Assembly (NCBI RefSeq): GCF_006149045.1
Contig: NZ_VBSN01000071.1
Location: 210,579 to 274,578, forward strand
DNA from: Dyadobacter flavalbus
GTDB lineage: Bacteria > Bacteroidota > Bacteroidia > Cytophagales > Spirosomataceae
Reading direction: 5' to 3'
DNA: 64,000 nt
Shown: positions 41,560 to 50,800 of the stretch, piece by piece
Position numbering within the stretch: the stretch's first letter is position 1
Layout of the letters: every line of letters begins with the position of its first letter
Position numbers and translations under genes: made by a program
The notes under the pieces: model-generated
Seen by the model: the letters and a program-made list of their open reading frames with translations, nothing else
What the model was told of the DNA's origin: nothing
The model's database searches: none

Positions 41560-42522
41560 TTACAATAGACGTCCGATAATATCATCAACAGAAATGCCTT
41601 CCGCTTCTGCTTTGAAGTTTCGTATAATTCTGTGCCGGAGTACAGGCAATGCAACGGCTTTGACGTCTTCAATATCCGGTGAATACTTGCCCGAAAGCAA
41701 CGCATTGCATTTGGCCGCCAGAATAAGCGCCTGTGATGCCCTCGGTCCTGCGCCCCAGTCCAGATAATCGCTTGTATCTTTAATGGCCAGACCGGCAGTC
41801 GGACGGGTTTTATGAACAAGTTTTACGGCATATTCAATCACATGATCTGTAACCGGAACGCGTCGTACCAAGTGCTGAAAATCCGTTATTTCTTCTGCTG
41901 TAATTACTTTGGAAACCTGATGGCGAATGTCATTCGTCGTATTTTTGACAATACTCACTTCTTCTGCATAGGAAGGATAATCCAGCTGGATCATAAACAT
42001 AAAACGGTCGAGCTGGGCTTCCGGAAGCGGATAAGTTCCTTCCTGTTCAATCGGGTTTTGCGTGGCCAGTACAAAGAAAGGCCGCTGCAATGAATGTTTT
42101 ACGCCGGCAATGGTCACCGAATATTCCTGCATGGCTTCCAGCAGTGCCGACTGTGTTTTTGGCGGTGTCCGGTTGATTTCATCCGCCAGGATAATGTTGG
42201 CGAACACCGGCCCTTTGATGAATTTGAAGTTTCGGTTCTGATCCAGTGTTTCAGAGCCGAGAATATCCGACGGCATCAGATCGGGTGTGAACTGTATCCG
42301 GTTAAAATCAAGATCCAGCGAGGAAGCAATGGTTTGGATCAGAAGTGTTTTTGCAAGTCCCGGAACGCCTACAAGCAGGCAGTGACCCTGACAGAATATA
42401 GCGGTAAGCAATCTTTTAACAACTTCATCCTGCCCGATGATTACATTCCCGATTTCACTCCGGATTTTTTCGTAAGCCATTTTCATAGCTTCTGCAGCTT
42501 CTACGTCCGATGAATACTTCAC
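41560..42522 (-). CDS. MoxR-family AAA+ ATPase
   Basis: 320 residues. Walker A in LLVGVPGLAKTLLIQT, Walker B in NIILADEINRTPPKTQSALL, sensor 1 in FVLATQNPIEQEGTYPLPEA, arginine-finger region DRFMFMIQLDYP, and the C-terminal lid with WGAGPRASQALILAAKCNAL. MoxR ATPases act as chaperones, often with VWA-domain proteins; no such gene is visible in the window. The GTG start at 42522 gives the conserved family N-terminus (SSDVEAAEAMKMAYEKIRSE); ATG 42486 is an alternative. Last gene of the operon with two parvulins, 57 bp after the second. Confidence 0.92.
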   Translation of the reverse strand: MKYSSDVEAAEAMKMAYEKIRSEIGNVIIGQDEVVKRLLTAIFCQGHCLLVGVPGLAKTLLIQTIASSLDLDFNRIQFTPDLMPSDILGSETLDQNRNFKFIKGPVFANIILADEINRTPPKTQSALLEAMQEYSVTIAGVKHSLQRPFFVLATQNPIEQEGTYPLPEAQLDRFMFMIQLDYPSYAEEVSIVKNTTNDIRHQVSKVITAEEITDFQHLVRRVPVTDHVIEYAVKLVHKTRPTAGLAIKDTSDYLDWGAGPRASQALILAAKCNALLSGKYSPDIEDVKAVALPVLRHRIIRNFKAEAEGISVDDIIGRLL

Positions 42523-42579
42523 AATATGCCAGATTAGATTTAAGAATTTTTCAAACGCTTTAAATGACAGTCGTATTTT

Positions 42580-43950
42580 CTACATATCATCTGCCTGGGC
42601 GAGCCCGAGGACTTTACAATTTCGGTATTCGGGCTCAATACTGATGAACACATCACCTTGTGCCTTTTTAAACCATTCTTCCAGCGCATTGTTCCGCTTG
42701 TTGCTTAGTACAATCTGCGCCAGTTTTTCATAATCATCATGCAGGTTGGCCGTATGCGGTTCCGATTTGCTCTTATACCAGATAATCCGCATCGCACTTC
42801 TGCCGTCTTCGGTACGGTAAGATACGGGCTGGCTCAGATCGCCCACTTTCATGGTATCAATGGCAAAATACAAAGCCGGGTCCATCGTCGCATCCAGTGT
42901 AAGGCGCGCAAGTCCTGTATTCCTGTCCTGAATCAAGCCGCCGGCTTCCGCCGTTTCCTTGTCTTCTGAATTGTCCAGTGCCGCTTTTGCAAATTTAAGC
43001 GTATCAATGGATATCAGCTTGCGAAGGCTGTCCAGCGAACGGATTGCCTCGGTCATGTCTGTTCCCTTGTTGTAATCAGGACGTAAAAGAATATGTCTTG
43101 CATGATATTCCGCACCTCTCGTTTCAATCAGCTTGATCAGGTGAAAACCGAATTGGGATTCCACAATATCCGACATTTCGCCCGGCTTCAAGGCAAGTGC
43201 AGCGCCTTCAAATTCCGGAACCATCGCACCGCGTTTTGCAAAGTTAAGGTCACCGCCGTTCTTTGCGGAACCCAGGTCTTCCGAATAGATCTGTGCCAGC
43301 GTGGCAAAGTCCTCGCCTTTTTCTGCGCGTTGTTTCAGGTCAAGAAGCTGTTGCCTGAGCTTGTCCTTTTGTTCCCGCGTTACCGTGCCCAGTTTTACAA
43401 TATGCCCGATTTCCACTTCGGAAGGAATATACGGAAGACTGTCTTTTGGAATCGAATTGTAAAATTTACGCACTTCATTCGGTGTGATTTTTACGTTGCC
43501 TGAAATCGTACGCTGCATTTTTTCAACAACTTTCTGTTCCTTTACCTGCTGGCGGAGTTCGCTTTTCAGGTTGTCAATGCTTTTGCCGTAAGCCTCTACA
43601 ATGTTTTTTTCCGAACCGAAGCGCTGGATCATATAACCCATCTTTGCGTCCAGTTCCCCGTCTACTTCCTTGTCATCTACAATAACCGAGTCAATTTCCG
43701 CTTTTGCGAGAAGCATTTTATTGATAATCAAAGATTCGAGAAGCTGGCATTTTTCCGGAGCGGTTCTGCCCTCGGCCTTGTACTGCGCATACATATCTTC
43801 CAACTCCGAATTCAGAATATAGTGATTGTCAACGCGGGCGATGATCTTGTCAATGCTTACACCTTGCTGGCCCTGTCCATAGCTTATCAAACCGAAAAAC
43901 AGTAGAAATACTGCGGTCAGCTGTGCCGTTAAAAAAATGTTTATTTTCAT
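42580..43950 (-). CDS. SurA-like periplasmic peptidyl-prolyl isomerase
   Basis: 456 residues. Signal peptide (KINIFLTAQLTAVFLLFFGL), SurA N-terminal helical chaperone domain (IARVDNHYILNSELEDMYAQ, then ESLIINKMLLAKAEIDSVIV), and two parvulin domains (EIGHIVKLG through FGFHLIKLIE, and ARHILLRPD onward, the second degenerate). Acts in folding of outer-membrane proteins in the periplasm. ATG 43950 is chosen because it begins directly at the signal peptide; upstream in-frame Met at 43989 adds acidic residues. Starts 90 bp after the parvulin lipoprotein stop. Confidence 0.88.
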   Translation of the reverse strand: MKINIFLTAQLTAVFLLFFGLISYGQGQQGVSIDKIIARVDNHYILNSELEDMYAQYKAEGRTAPEKCQLLESLIINKMLLAKAEIDSVIVDDKEVDGELDAKMGYMIQRFGSEKNIVEAYGKSIDNLKSELRQQVKEQKVVEKMQRTISGNVKITPNEVRKFYNSIPKDSLPYIPSEVEIGHIVKLGTVTREQKDKLRQQLLDLKQRAEKGEDFATLAQIYSEDLGSAKNGGDLNFAKRGAMVPEFEGAALALKPGEMSDIVESQFGFHLIKLIETRGAEYHARHILLRPDYNKGTDMTEAIRSLDSLRKLISIDTLKFAKAALDNSEDKETAEAGGLIQDRNTGLARLTLDATMDPALYFAIDTMKVGDLSQPVSYRTEDGRSAMRIIWYKSKSEPHTANLHDDYEKLAQIVLSNKRNNALEEWFKKAQGDVFISIEPEYRNCKVLGLAQADDM

Positions 43951-44040
43951 AGGATTGTTTTGTTCCTCGTCAAGTTCAGGATTTTGCATCCGGGTTATAA
44001 GAACGTTGCTATTTGTTTGTTTTGAAAAGCTAAAATACAC

Positions 44041-46332
44041 TTAACGCTTAATTTTTTCTAATTCTGCCGCATTGACTTTGACCGGAAATTTTTCCTGAAG
44101 TCGTGAAACCCATTGTTTTTCCAGTTCTTTCTGATAATCATTGATCACACTTCCTCTTGCTTCCATAAAAGTCTTCGGCCGCGCAGGTTCTATTTTCCTG
44201 ATATCAGCCCAGAAAAACATATTGTTATCCTTAAAAGTTTGCACTCCGGCCTGCCATTTCATTTTACTCAAAAGCGGGTTGTCCTGCGTAAAATACCCGT
44301 CACGAATCATAACGGCATCCGGCATTTCCGAATTATAAACTTTCTCCACATCTTTCCGCGACTGGCTGTAAAACTGAAAGCCCACTCTTCTATTACGCTC
44401 CGGCTCCGCACTTTGACGAAAAGAACCGTAATCTTTTTCAATAATCCGTAAAAGAGGGATATTTCTGCCATTCAGGTAATTGATAACATTTCTTATTCTT
44501 GCCGCCGAAGCCATTTCTGTTTCTTCCGGAGATCTGTAACCGGCAATTTCCACAATGTAGTCAGGATTTTTTTCCATCACAATATAAACGTCCGTCAGTG
44601 CTTCCAGCTGCTCGTTACTGATCTCGGTTTTATTCACCGGAAAAAGTATTTCCCTTGACTTTCTTTCCAGCTTGTAAGGACTCTGTTCCAGCGTTCTGCG
44701 TATTGAGTTGACAGTCTGTGTGTCTTTTGCAGAAATGATGGTGCCCATGGCACGCTCCGGAAACTTGTATTTGTCTTTGAAACGTTCATAATAATTTACC
44801 TGTCCGGCAGAATCGGAAAGGGAACGCTGCCAAACATTTTCTTCCATAATCTGCGAAAGCAGAACACCTTCACGGATTTCGGTCATCAGGCTGCGGAATT
44901 CCGGATTGGATTCTTCCAGGTGCTCTTTCTCGTATTCAGAAAGACTTTCTGCAAGATAGTCGCTGTAATAACGGCGGAACACGACGGCTGGCGACGCATC
45001 TTTCGGCTTCGGATGCTGTTTTCTTTTTACATAATCCAGAAATGAAAGTGCATCATAGGTATTCTGTTCAATCCGGAAAATAATGCTTTGGGACCAGTCC
45101 GTTGAAACAGGTCGGATGTAATCCCATTTTCCGGTCAGGATCGTGCTGTCCCCCAAAACCGAAACGGCGTTCCACTGATCAGCAAATTCTTCCACTGCAT
45201 ATTTGTCCCTCAACCTTTTGATATTGGCGAGTTCAAGTACTTTACCGCGGGAATCGGTAATTACTTTTTTTCTCAGCGCCGGTGCCATTTCACTCAGCGG
45301 CTCAAGATTCTTTTTCTCGATCAGTTTCAGGATATGCCAGCCATACATGGTTAAGACAGGCTTTGAAAAAGCATTGATTTTGTTGAGACCAAATGCAGCC
45401 TCTTCAATTTCAGGAGCCATCTGGCCGGTGCCGAACACCGGCAGCAATCCGCCGTTCCTTCTGGATTGCCGGTCGTCCGAAAAGTTTTCAACAACCAAAT
45501 CCCAGTCTGCTCCATTCTGAAGCTGCGTATATGCCTCATCGATACGGGCTTTTGCAGATTCTTTCTGGGCCTGTGTTCCGGCGGTATCCAGCTGCACCAT
45601 GATGTGCGCAACCTGTACGGTGCCGCGGCTAGTGCGTTTGTCCGTAACTTTGATAATATGGTATCCGGATCTGGTGCGTACGGGCTGGGATATTTTACCT
45701 GCCGGCAAATTGTATGCAGCCGTTTCAAGCGGGTATACGATCTGGAAAGCGGTAAAATAGCCAAGGTCTCCTTTGGTTCTCGATGCAGCAGGATCTTTGG
45801 AAAACCTTGCCGCCATATCCCCGAAATCCGAACCCTCTTCCAGTCTGCCGCGCAGTGTAACGGCAGCACGGTACGCTTCCAGCGTATCTGCAGGAGCAGC
45901 ATCTTCCGTAACGGGAATCAGGATGTGGGAAGCTCTTACTTCCTGTTTAAGCCGGTTGTAGGCTTCATTGACCAGGTTTTCAACAAGATCCTTGTCAACA
46001 AGATGATTTTTCGCAAGCTGTTCCCGGTATGAATTCACTTCTTCCCGGTAATCCAGCGTTGTGTCTTTTCCTTCCTGTTTTGCCTGTAAAACTTTGATTT
46101 TCTGATCTGTATACAGCGTTACGTATTCCTGTGGGGTAAGTTCGCGGGATGAGTCAGATGCAAACTTGTTCCTGTTGTATGATTCCTGGTATTCGTCCAG
46201 TGAGAATTTTTGGTTTCCGATTTCAATCAATGCAGGCGTTTCTGTAATTACCGGCGGAGGCGGGGCAGAAGTTTTGCAGGAACTGACGATGAGTATGGCA
46301 AGCAGAGAAATATTTAAAGCGTATTTATGCAT
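44041..46332 (-). CDS. Parvulin-type prolyl isomerase lipoprotein with OmpA-like segment
   Basis: 763 residues. Signal peptide and lipobox AILIVSSC (Cys about 19). Two parvulin domains: VRASHILIPVTEDAAP to RSGYHIIKVTDKRTSRG, and VQVAHIMVQLDTAGTQ to MYGWHILKLIEKKN. A helical middle follows, then near residues 570-660 a stretch like the OmpA C-terminal peptidoglycan-binding fold (IVEIAGYRSPEETEMASAAR, VINYLNGRNIPLLRI, EKDYGS, EPERNRRVGFQF). The OmpA Asp that binds diaminopimelate is not obvious. Likely inner-leaflet or periplasm-facing outer-membrane foldase. Start ATG 46332 rather than TTG 46347. First gene of the operon. Confidence 0.82.
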   Translation of the reverse strand: MHKYALNISLLAILIVSSCKTSAPPPPVITETPALIEIGNQKFSLDEYQESYNRNKFASDSSRELTPQEYVTLYTDQKIKVLQAKQEGKDTTLDYREEVNSYREQLAKNHLVDKDLVENLVNEAYNRLKQEVRASHILIPVTEDAAPADTLEAYRAAVTLRGRLEEGSDFGDMAARFSKDPAASRTKGDLGYFTAFQIVYPLETAAYNLPAGKISQPVRTRSGYHIIKVTDKRTSRGTVQVAHIMVQLDTAGTQAQKESAKARIDEAYTQLQNGADWDLVVENFSDDRQSRRNGGLLPVFGTGQMAPEIEEAAFGLNKINAFSKPVLTMYGWHILKLIEKKNLEPLSEMAPALRKKVITDSRGKVLELANIKRLRDKYAVEEFADQWNAVSVLGDSTILTGKWDYIRPVSTDWSQSIIFRIEQNTYDALSFLDYVKRKQHPKPKDASPAVVFRRYYSDYLAESLSEYEKEHLEESNPEFRSLMTEIREGVLLSQIMEENVWQRSLSDSAGQVNYYERFKDKYKFPERAMGTIISAKDTQTVNSIRRTLEQSPYKLERKSREILFPVNKTEISNEQLEALTDVYIVMEKNPDYIVEIAGYRSPEETEMASAARIRNVINYLNGRNIPLLRIIEKDYGSFRQSAEPERNRRVGFQFYSQSRKDVEKVYNSEMPDAVMIRDGYFTQDNPLLSKMKWQAGVQTFKDNNMFFWADIRKIEPARPKTFMEARGSVINDYQKELEKQWVSRLQEKFPVKVNAAELEKIKR

Positions 46333-46411
46333 ATCTGTATAATTCAAAACAAAAAAAGCATCGGGAACTAACGTATTTTAACACGGTAGGCCCGGAAATA
46401 TTGTATGGCGG

Positions 46412-46419
46412 CAAAGTTA
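46412..46419 (-). promoter_or_regulatory. Promoter -7 box of the parvulin-MoxR operon
   Basis: Exact TAACTTTG on the minus strand; predicted transcript start ~46405, a ~73-nt leader. Confidence 0.6.
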
Positions 46420-46561
46420 GACGCTTTCCCATGAGTTTAAAATTAAACGGGCAGCTATGTTTGTATCCAGTCCAAATTCCCCACTTATGTAAAACTAGTA
46501 TGGCATTCTCACCCCATAAAGTGTGACTCAACTGCTACAAAATATATCTTCAAACGAATAA

Positions 46562-46589
46562 TTGTACTTAGTGAGGAATTACTATTTTG
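46562..46589 (+). promoter_or_regulatory. Promoter of the helical-bundle gene
   Basis: TTG (46562-46564), an 18-nt spacer, TATTTTG (46583-46589; one base shorter than TAnnTTTG). Supports the ATG at 46679 rather than an earlier start. Confidence 0.5.
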
Positions 46590-46678
46590 TTTAGTGAAAA
46601 ATGCCTATAACGCTGCTCTGGGGCATAATTTTTATATTAAAACGCGAAGTTCGTATTAAGCTTAAAACCTTCATAGTC

Positions 46679-47161
46679 ATGGAAAATGTTAAAGGAGAAG
46701 AATTAATTATGATGATCAAGGCATTGTGGAATGAACAGAAAAATCGTGAACTCCTTTATCTCGAAGCACTCAGAAAAGATGTTAACGGATCCTTCCGCAG
46801 GGTTTTAAGTCAGGGCCACGTAAGTGCCGTTCTGTTCCAGCGTGAAATTGGCTGGATTTACGATTACTTCAAGTGTTTTTTAAATGACAAAGAGCTTGGA
46901 GAAGCCAGTTCCGGAACTTCCCGGAAAGAGGTCAGGGTACTTGAAAATGTGGATCATCAGGAAGATATAGCAAGATGCCTGAAACGAAATGAGGCCGCCA
47001 CGTTGCAGCTCTATAATTCTCTGCGAAGTTATATGGACAAGGATTCGGAAGCCAGGAAAGTACTGGATGAACACCTTGCCAGAATTTCCGAATTCTATGA
47101 AACACTGCGAAAACTTGAAATCGGCAGCCGCAAAATGATTACTTACACCGTTGCGGCCTAG
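46679..47161 (+). CDS. Helical-bundle protein, possible DUF2383 relative
   Basis: 160 residues, all-helical pattern, no signal or membrane segment. Helices such as LIMMIKALWNEQKNRELLYL and the closing KVLDEHLARISEFYETLRKL recall the four-helix plan of the DUF2383 protein at 3249, with matching spacing of helix three and four, but identity by eye is low. Function unknown. Start at ATG 46679, downstream of the putative promoter; the longer in-frame extension from 46601 overlaps that promoter region. Convergent with gloA2, 12 bp between stops. Confidence 0.6.
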   Translation: MENVKGEELIMMIKALWNEQKNRELLYLEALRKDVNGSFRRVLSQGHVSAVLFQREIGWIYDYFKCFLNDKELGEASSGTSRKEVRVLENVDHQEDIARCLKRNEAATLQLYNSLRSYMDKDSEARKVLDEHLARISEFYETLRKLEIGSRKMITYTVAA

Positions 47162-47173
47162 TTCTGCCAAAAA

Positions 47174-47563
47174 TCAGATCTGATACAGTTCAATGGGTAA
47201 ATCGTCCGGATCGGCAAAAAAGGTAAATTTTTTTCCTGTAAACTCATCCGTCCGGACGGCCTCCAGCGTTACTCCTTTTGACTCGAAGTACGCAGTCGCA
47301 GCTTCCATATCTTCTACCTGAAAAGCAATATGTCTGAGTCCGCATGCCTCCGGCTGTGAAGTGCGTTTCGGAGGATCGGGAAACGAAAACAACTCAATAC
47401 AATATTGTCCGTTCAGCGACAGGTCCAGTTTGTAGGATTTCCGTGCTTCCCGATAAACTTCCCGGTCTATATCAAATCCCAGAATCCGGGTATAAAAATG
47501 CTTGGACTTTTCGTAGTCAGAACAAATAATTGCAATATGATGAACCGATTTTAAAAACTGCAT
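47174..47563 (-). CDS. gloA2: GloA2/YaeR glyoxalase I-like metalloprotein
   Basis: 129 residues, a single VOC domain. Metal ligands: His in FLKSVHHIAIICSDYEKSKH, Glu in CIELFSFPDPPKR, His in CGLRHIAFQVEDMEAA and Glu in DDLPIELYQI. Text matches the YaeR/GloA2 family closely; these resemble glyoxalase I but their substrate is not settled. Start at ATG 47563; the longer frame to 47659 overlaps the acyltransferase gene. It follows that gene by 44 bp, probably in one transcript. Confidence 0.88.
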   Translation of the reverse strand: MQFLKSVHHIAIICSDYEKSKHFYTRILGFDIDREVYREARKSYKLDLSLNGQYCIELFSFPDPPKRTSQPEACGLRHIAFQVEDMEAATAYFESKGVTLEAVRTDEFTGKKFTFFADPDDLPIELYQI

Positions 47564-47607
47564 AAGTTTAAGTACAATAAATTTTTTAGAGAATTGCGGA
47601 TATGCGG

Positions 47608-48837
47608 TCAGATTTTGATAAATAATTTCTTCTTGTACATCCAGTACAAAATCCACCATTCGATCAGTAAAATAATGGCTCCGCTTATAAGCGAACGCAG
47701 GCCTTCCCCGAAAATAAGGTCATAATGCCGGCTGATGTGAATCCGGAAAGACTGATCAATGAAGCTGTCGATTGTATGCGCAAGAATATAGGCTGCTATC
47801 GAATTTGTGCCGATGACAATCAAAGGAAAGAAAACAGATTTGTTTTGGCGGATATCTACAAAATAATAAAAAAGGGCAAGCAGCAAAAAACACCAGCCGC
47901 CGCTGAATAATGTCCATGCCGGTGTCCATATTCTTTTAACGATCGGATTGATTCCTGAAAAGTTAAGTATGATGGCGATAGCGAACAGAACGGCGGAGGT
48001 TATGACAAGCCGTTTGATCAGCCATTGAGAGGAAGGAGCGGATTTCAGCCATTTTCCTGCAATAAGTCCCAGAATCATTGTTCCGAGTGTCGGAATAAAG
48101 CTTAAAGTACTGTAACCGCCTCCGTTGAAATGAAACGGTTCTTCACGCGGAAAAAGATTCAGAAACCAGCGGTCAAATGCCCAGGCCAGGTTTGTATTTT
48201 TGTTCCAGTGCGCTGCAAATCCTTTCAGGTTATGTTCCCAGTCTGCTGTAATACCCGTTTCTGACCAGTCGAAGTAAGGTCCGGGCACAGGATAAAGCGC
48301 AAATGCCAGACCGTACAAAAAAAGGATGATGACGAATGCGCTCCATTGTATACGCTGCGTACTGAAGCCAAGTGCAAAGAGAACCGGATAACCGAGCCCG
48401 ATCTGCGTGAGCGTATCTTCAAAAGTAAAATTGGTTTGCGATGCATGCATGGACCGCAGGAATATGCCCAGCAGAACCAGGATCAGCGAACGGCGTAAAG
48501 TCTGCAGCCACATAACGCTTTTACTTTCATTCCGGCTAATTCTGCCCGCCATGGAATAGGGCAGCGCTACACCGACCAGAAAGGAAAATGACGGCTGGAT
48601 CAGATCATGAAGGGAGCACCCGACCCACGGGACATGGCTTTGCTGAAAATCCATAAATGCCCAGAATGAACTTTCCGGGAATGATTCGGCGACTTGACTG
48701 AACCGTAATACTTCTGCCATCATCAAAAACATTACAAATCCACGGTATGCATCGATGGACGTAATGCGTTGCGGCGCAGGCGACAGGAAATCTTTCAAAA
48801 TGGTAGCAGGGTTAAATAAAGTGCTGTTCAGCCGCAT
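47608..48837 (-). CDS. Membrane acyltransferase, heparan-alpha-glucosaminide N-acetyltransferase-like (DUF5009)
   Basis: 409 residues with about ten membrane helices. The N-terminal RITSIDAYRGFVMFLMMAEV is the family hallmark (DxxRG), followed by HVPWVGCSLHDLIQPSFSFL with His and Asp, as in bacterial homologues of the lysosomal HGSNAT enzyme that transfer acyl groups across the membrane to sugars. The later GTNSIAAYILAHTIDSFIDQ helix is also typical. Target glycan unknown. Start ATG 48837 (MRLNSTLF); the TTG at 48876 lies in the upstream gene's terminator zone. Confidence 0.85.
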   Translation of the reverse strand: MRLNSTLFNPATILKDFLSPAPQRITSIDAYRGFVMFLMMAEVLRFSQVAESFPESSFWAFMDFQQSHVPWVGCSLHDLIQPSFSFLVGVALPYSMAGRISRNESKSVMWLQTLRRSLILVLLGIFLRSMHASQTNFTFEDTLTQIGLGYPVLFALGFSTQRIQWSAFVIILFLYGLAFALYPVPGPYFDWSETGITADWEHNLKGFAAHWNKNTNLAWAFDRWFLNLFPREEPFHFNGGGYSTLSFIPTLGTMILGLIAGKWLKSAPSSQWLIKRLVITSAVLFAIAIILNFSGINPIVKRIWTPAWTLFSGGWCFLLLALFYYFVDIRQNKSVFFPLIVIGTNSIAAYILAHTIDSFIDQSFRIHISRHYDLIFGEGLRSLISGAIILLIEWWILYWMYKKKLFIKI

Positions 48838-48883
48838 GAATCCGGCATTGCACAGCTTACAAGGGTTGATATGCAATTAAAGA

Positions 48884-48917
48884 AAAAACCCCGCCGGATT
48901 TACCCGGCGGGGTTTTT
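48884..48917 (-). terminator. Terminator of the GMC oxidoreductase gene
   Basis: Perfect 14-bp stem AAAAACCCCGCCGG/CCGGCGGGGTTTTT with a 6-nt loop and T runs on both strands; 60 bp after the GMC stop and before the acyltransferase start. Confidence 0.92.
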
Positions 48918-48976
48918 GTTTGTCGAAAATATGTTCTGAAATTTCGGAAACAGCCTGCAACACTTCGGCCGGATCG

Positions 48977-50695
48977 TTACACATTCATTTTCTTCAGCTC
49001 CTTAACAGCATGGTCAGCTGCGCGTGCGGTCATGGCCATGTATGTTAAAGACGGATTGACGCAGGACGCGGAAGTCATGAAAGAACCGTCCGTTACGTAC
49101 ACGTTTTCAGCACCCCAAACCTGATTGTGTTTGTTAAGCACAGAAGTTTTTGCATCACTTCCCATACGTGCAGTTCCCATTTCATGGATTCCGATTCCGG
49201 GATGCTTTGACTCGTCGTTGTACGGCGTAACATTTTTAAGACCGGCAGCTTCCAGCATTTCGGCAGCATCGTTCATCATGTCTACGCGCATTTTCTTTTC
49301 ATTGTCGCCGTATGCAGCATCAAAAACAACAATCGGCAATCCCCATTTGTCTTTTTTGGTCGGATGCAGGGTAAAACGGTTTTTCTCGTCCGCAATCATT
49401 TCACCGAATCCGCCGATGTTCATGCTCCAGGCGCCGGGTTCGGAAATTTTCTTCTTGAATTCAGCACCGAAGCCTTCTATGCCGGCACCACCGGACCAGC
49501 TGTCACGGCTGGCTCCGCCCTGATACCCGAATCCTCTGATGTAATCGCGTTTGTCGGTTCCCCAGTTTCGGTAACGCGGAATGTAAATGCCATTGGCACG
49601 TCTTCCGAAATAATATTTATCTTCAAATCCTTCCATATCGCCCCGCGCACCTACGGCAAGGTGATGATCCATGATGTTGCGTCCCAGCTGGTCGCTTTCA
49701 TTGCCAAGACCGTTAGGGAAACGTTTTGAAGTGGAATTCATCATCAGCGATGCCGTTGCGATCGCAGATGCATTCAGGAATATGATTTTTGCAAAATATT
49801 CCTTGGTTTCCAGGGTATTCTGATTGATAACGCGAACGCCTGTTACTTTTCCGGCTTTGTCATCGTAAATAACCTCAGAAACAATTGAATCCGGAATGAG
49901 CGTCAGATTTCCGGTTTTCTGTGCGGCAGGAAGCGTAGCCGACTGCGTGCTGAAATAAGCACCGTACGGACATCCGCGCATACACATGTTGCGGAACTGG
50001 CACGCAGCACGTCCGAGCTCCGTATGGAAATCTTTAGGCTGGGTCAAATGTGCAGCCCTTCCCATAATGACATGACGGCCCGCAAATTTCTTTTCCACTT
50101 CGCCTTTGACATGCTTTTCCACACAGTTCATCTGCATCGGCGGAAGATACTGTCCGTCAGGAAGCACATCAAGGCCGTCCCTGGCACCGCTGATACCTGC
50201 GAATTTTTCAACGTAATCGTACCAGGGAGCAATGTCGTTGTACCGGATCGGCCAGTCGATGGCAATTCCGTCTTTTGCATTTGCTTCAAAATCTGCCGGA
50301 TTAAGGCGGTAGCTCTGGCGGCCCCACAAAAGAGAACGGCCGCCTACGTGATAGGCCCGGATCCAGTCGAACTTGCGGGTTTCATCATAAGGGTTTTCCT
50401 TGTCGTTTTCGAAAAGGTAACGGTGTTCCTCATTCGCAGTATAACCTGTACGCATGTTGGCCCAGTATTCTTCTTTGGCAACGGTGGAAACACGTCCTCT
50501 GTGCTCAAATTCCCAGGGTGCAAGCGTAGCTGTTTTATAATCGGTGATGTGTTTGATATCGCGCCCTCTTTCCAGCATTAACACTTTCAGGCCTTTTTCT
50601 GTCAGTTCTTTGGCAGCCCAGCCGCCGCTTATTCCGGAGCCGACAACAATGGCGTCATAAGTCGCCTGTTTTGCAGCTTTCAAATTTAAATTCAT
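48977..50695 (-). CDS. GMC family oxidoreductase (gluconate/sugar dehydrogenase large subunit type)
   Basis: 572 residues. N-terminal FAD motif AIVVGSGISGGWAAKELTEK and LMLERGRD, mid segment RNMCMRGCPYGAYFSTQSAT with a Cys cluster, and C-terminal catalytic His in GIHEMGTARMGSD and GSFMTSASCVNPSLTYMAM (His/Asn pair). The family oxidises sugars or alcohols via FAD. It lacks its own signal peptide. The upstream gene, 105 bp away, encodes the small partner with a signal, as in gluconate 2-dehydrogenase, so the pair is probably exported together to the periplasm (inference). Confidence 0.9.
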   Translation of the reverse strand: MNLNLKAAKQATYDAIVVGSGISGGWAAKELTEKGLKVLMLERGRDIKHITDYKTATLAPWEFEHRGRVSTVAKEEYWANMRTGYTANEEHRYLFENDKENPYDETRKFDWIRAYHVGGRSLLWGRQSYRLNPADFEANAKDGIAIDWPIRYNDIAPWYDYVEKFAGISGARDGLDVLPDGQYLPPMQMNCVEKHVKGEVEKKFAGRHVIMGRAAHLTQPKDFHTELGRAACQFRNMCMRGCPYGAYFSTQSATLPAAQKTGNLTLIPDSIVSEVIYDDKAGKVTGVRVINQNTLETKEYFAKIIFLNASAIATASLMMNSTSKRFPNGLGNESDQLGRNIMDHHLAVGARGDMEGFEDKYYFGRRANGIYIPRYRNWGTDKRDYIRGFGYQGGASRDSWSGGAGIEGFGAEFKKKISEPGAWSMNIGGFGEMIADEKNRFTLHPTKKDKWGLPIVVFDAAYGDNEKKMRVDMMNDAAEMLEAAGLKNVTPYNDESKHPGIGIHEMGTARMGSDAKTSVLNKHNQVWGAENVYVTDGSFMTSASCVNPSLTYMAMTARAADHAVKELKKMNV

Positions 50696-50800
50696 ATTGA
50701 ATATTTTTCAATTTTAAGGATTATGCCTAAACGTACCCGAAATGCACGTGAGCAGCATTTTGTACAAGTTGCACCGGGTTTATTTGCGTTTATGCGTCAA

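Larger units (their letters stand above)
46333..46678. other. Intergenic region with two divergent promoters
   Basis: 346 bp. Holds the minus-strand promoter of the parvulin operon (46412-46419) and the plus-strand promoter of the helical-bundle gene (46562-46589). Nothing else recognised between them. Confidence 0.6.
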
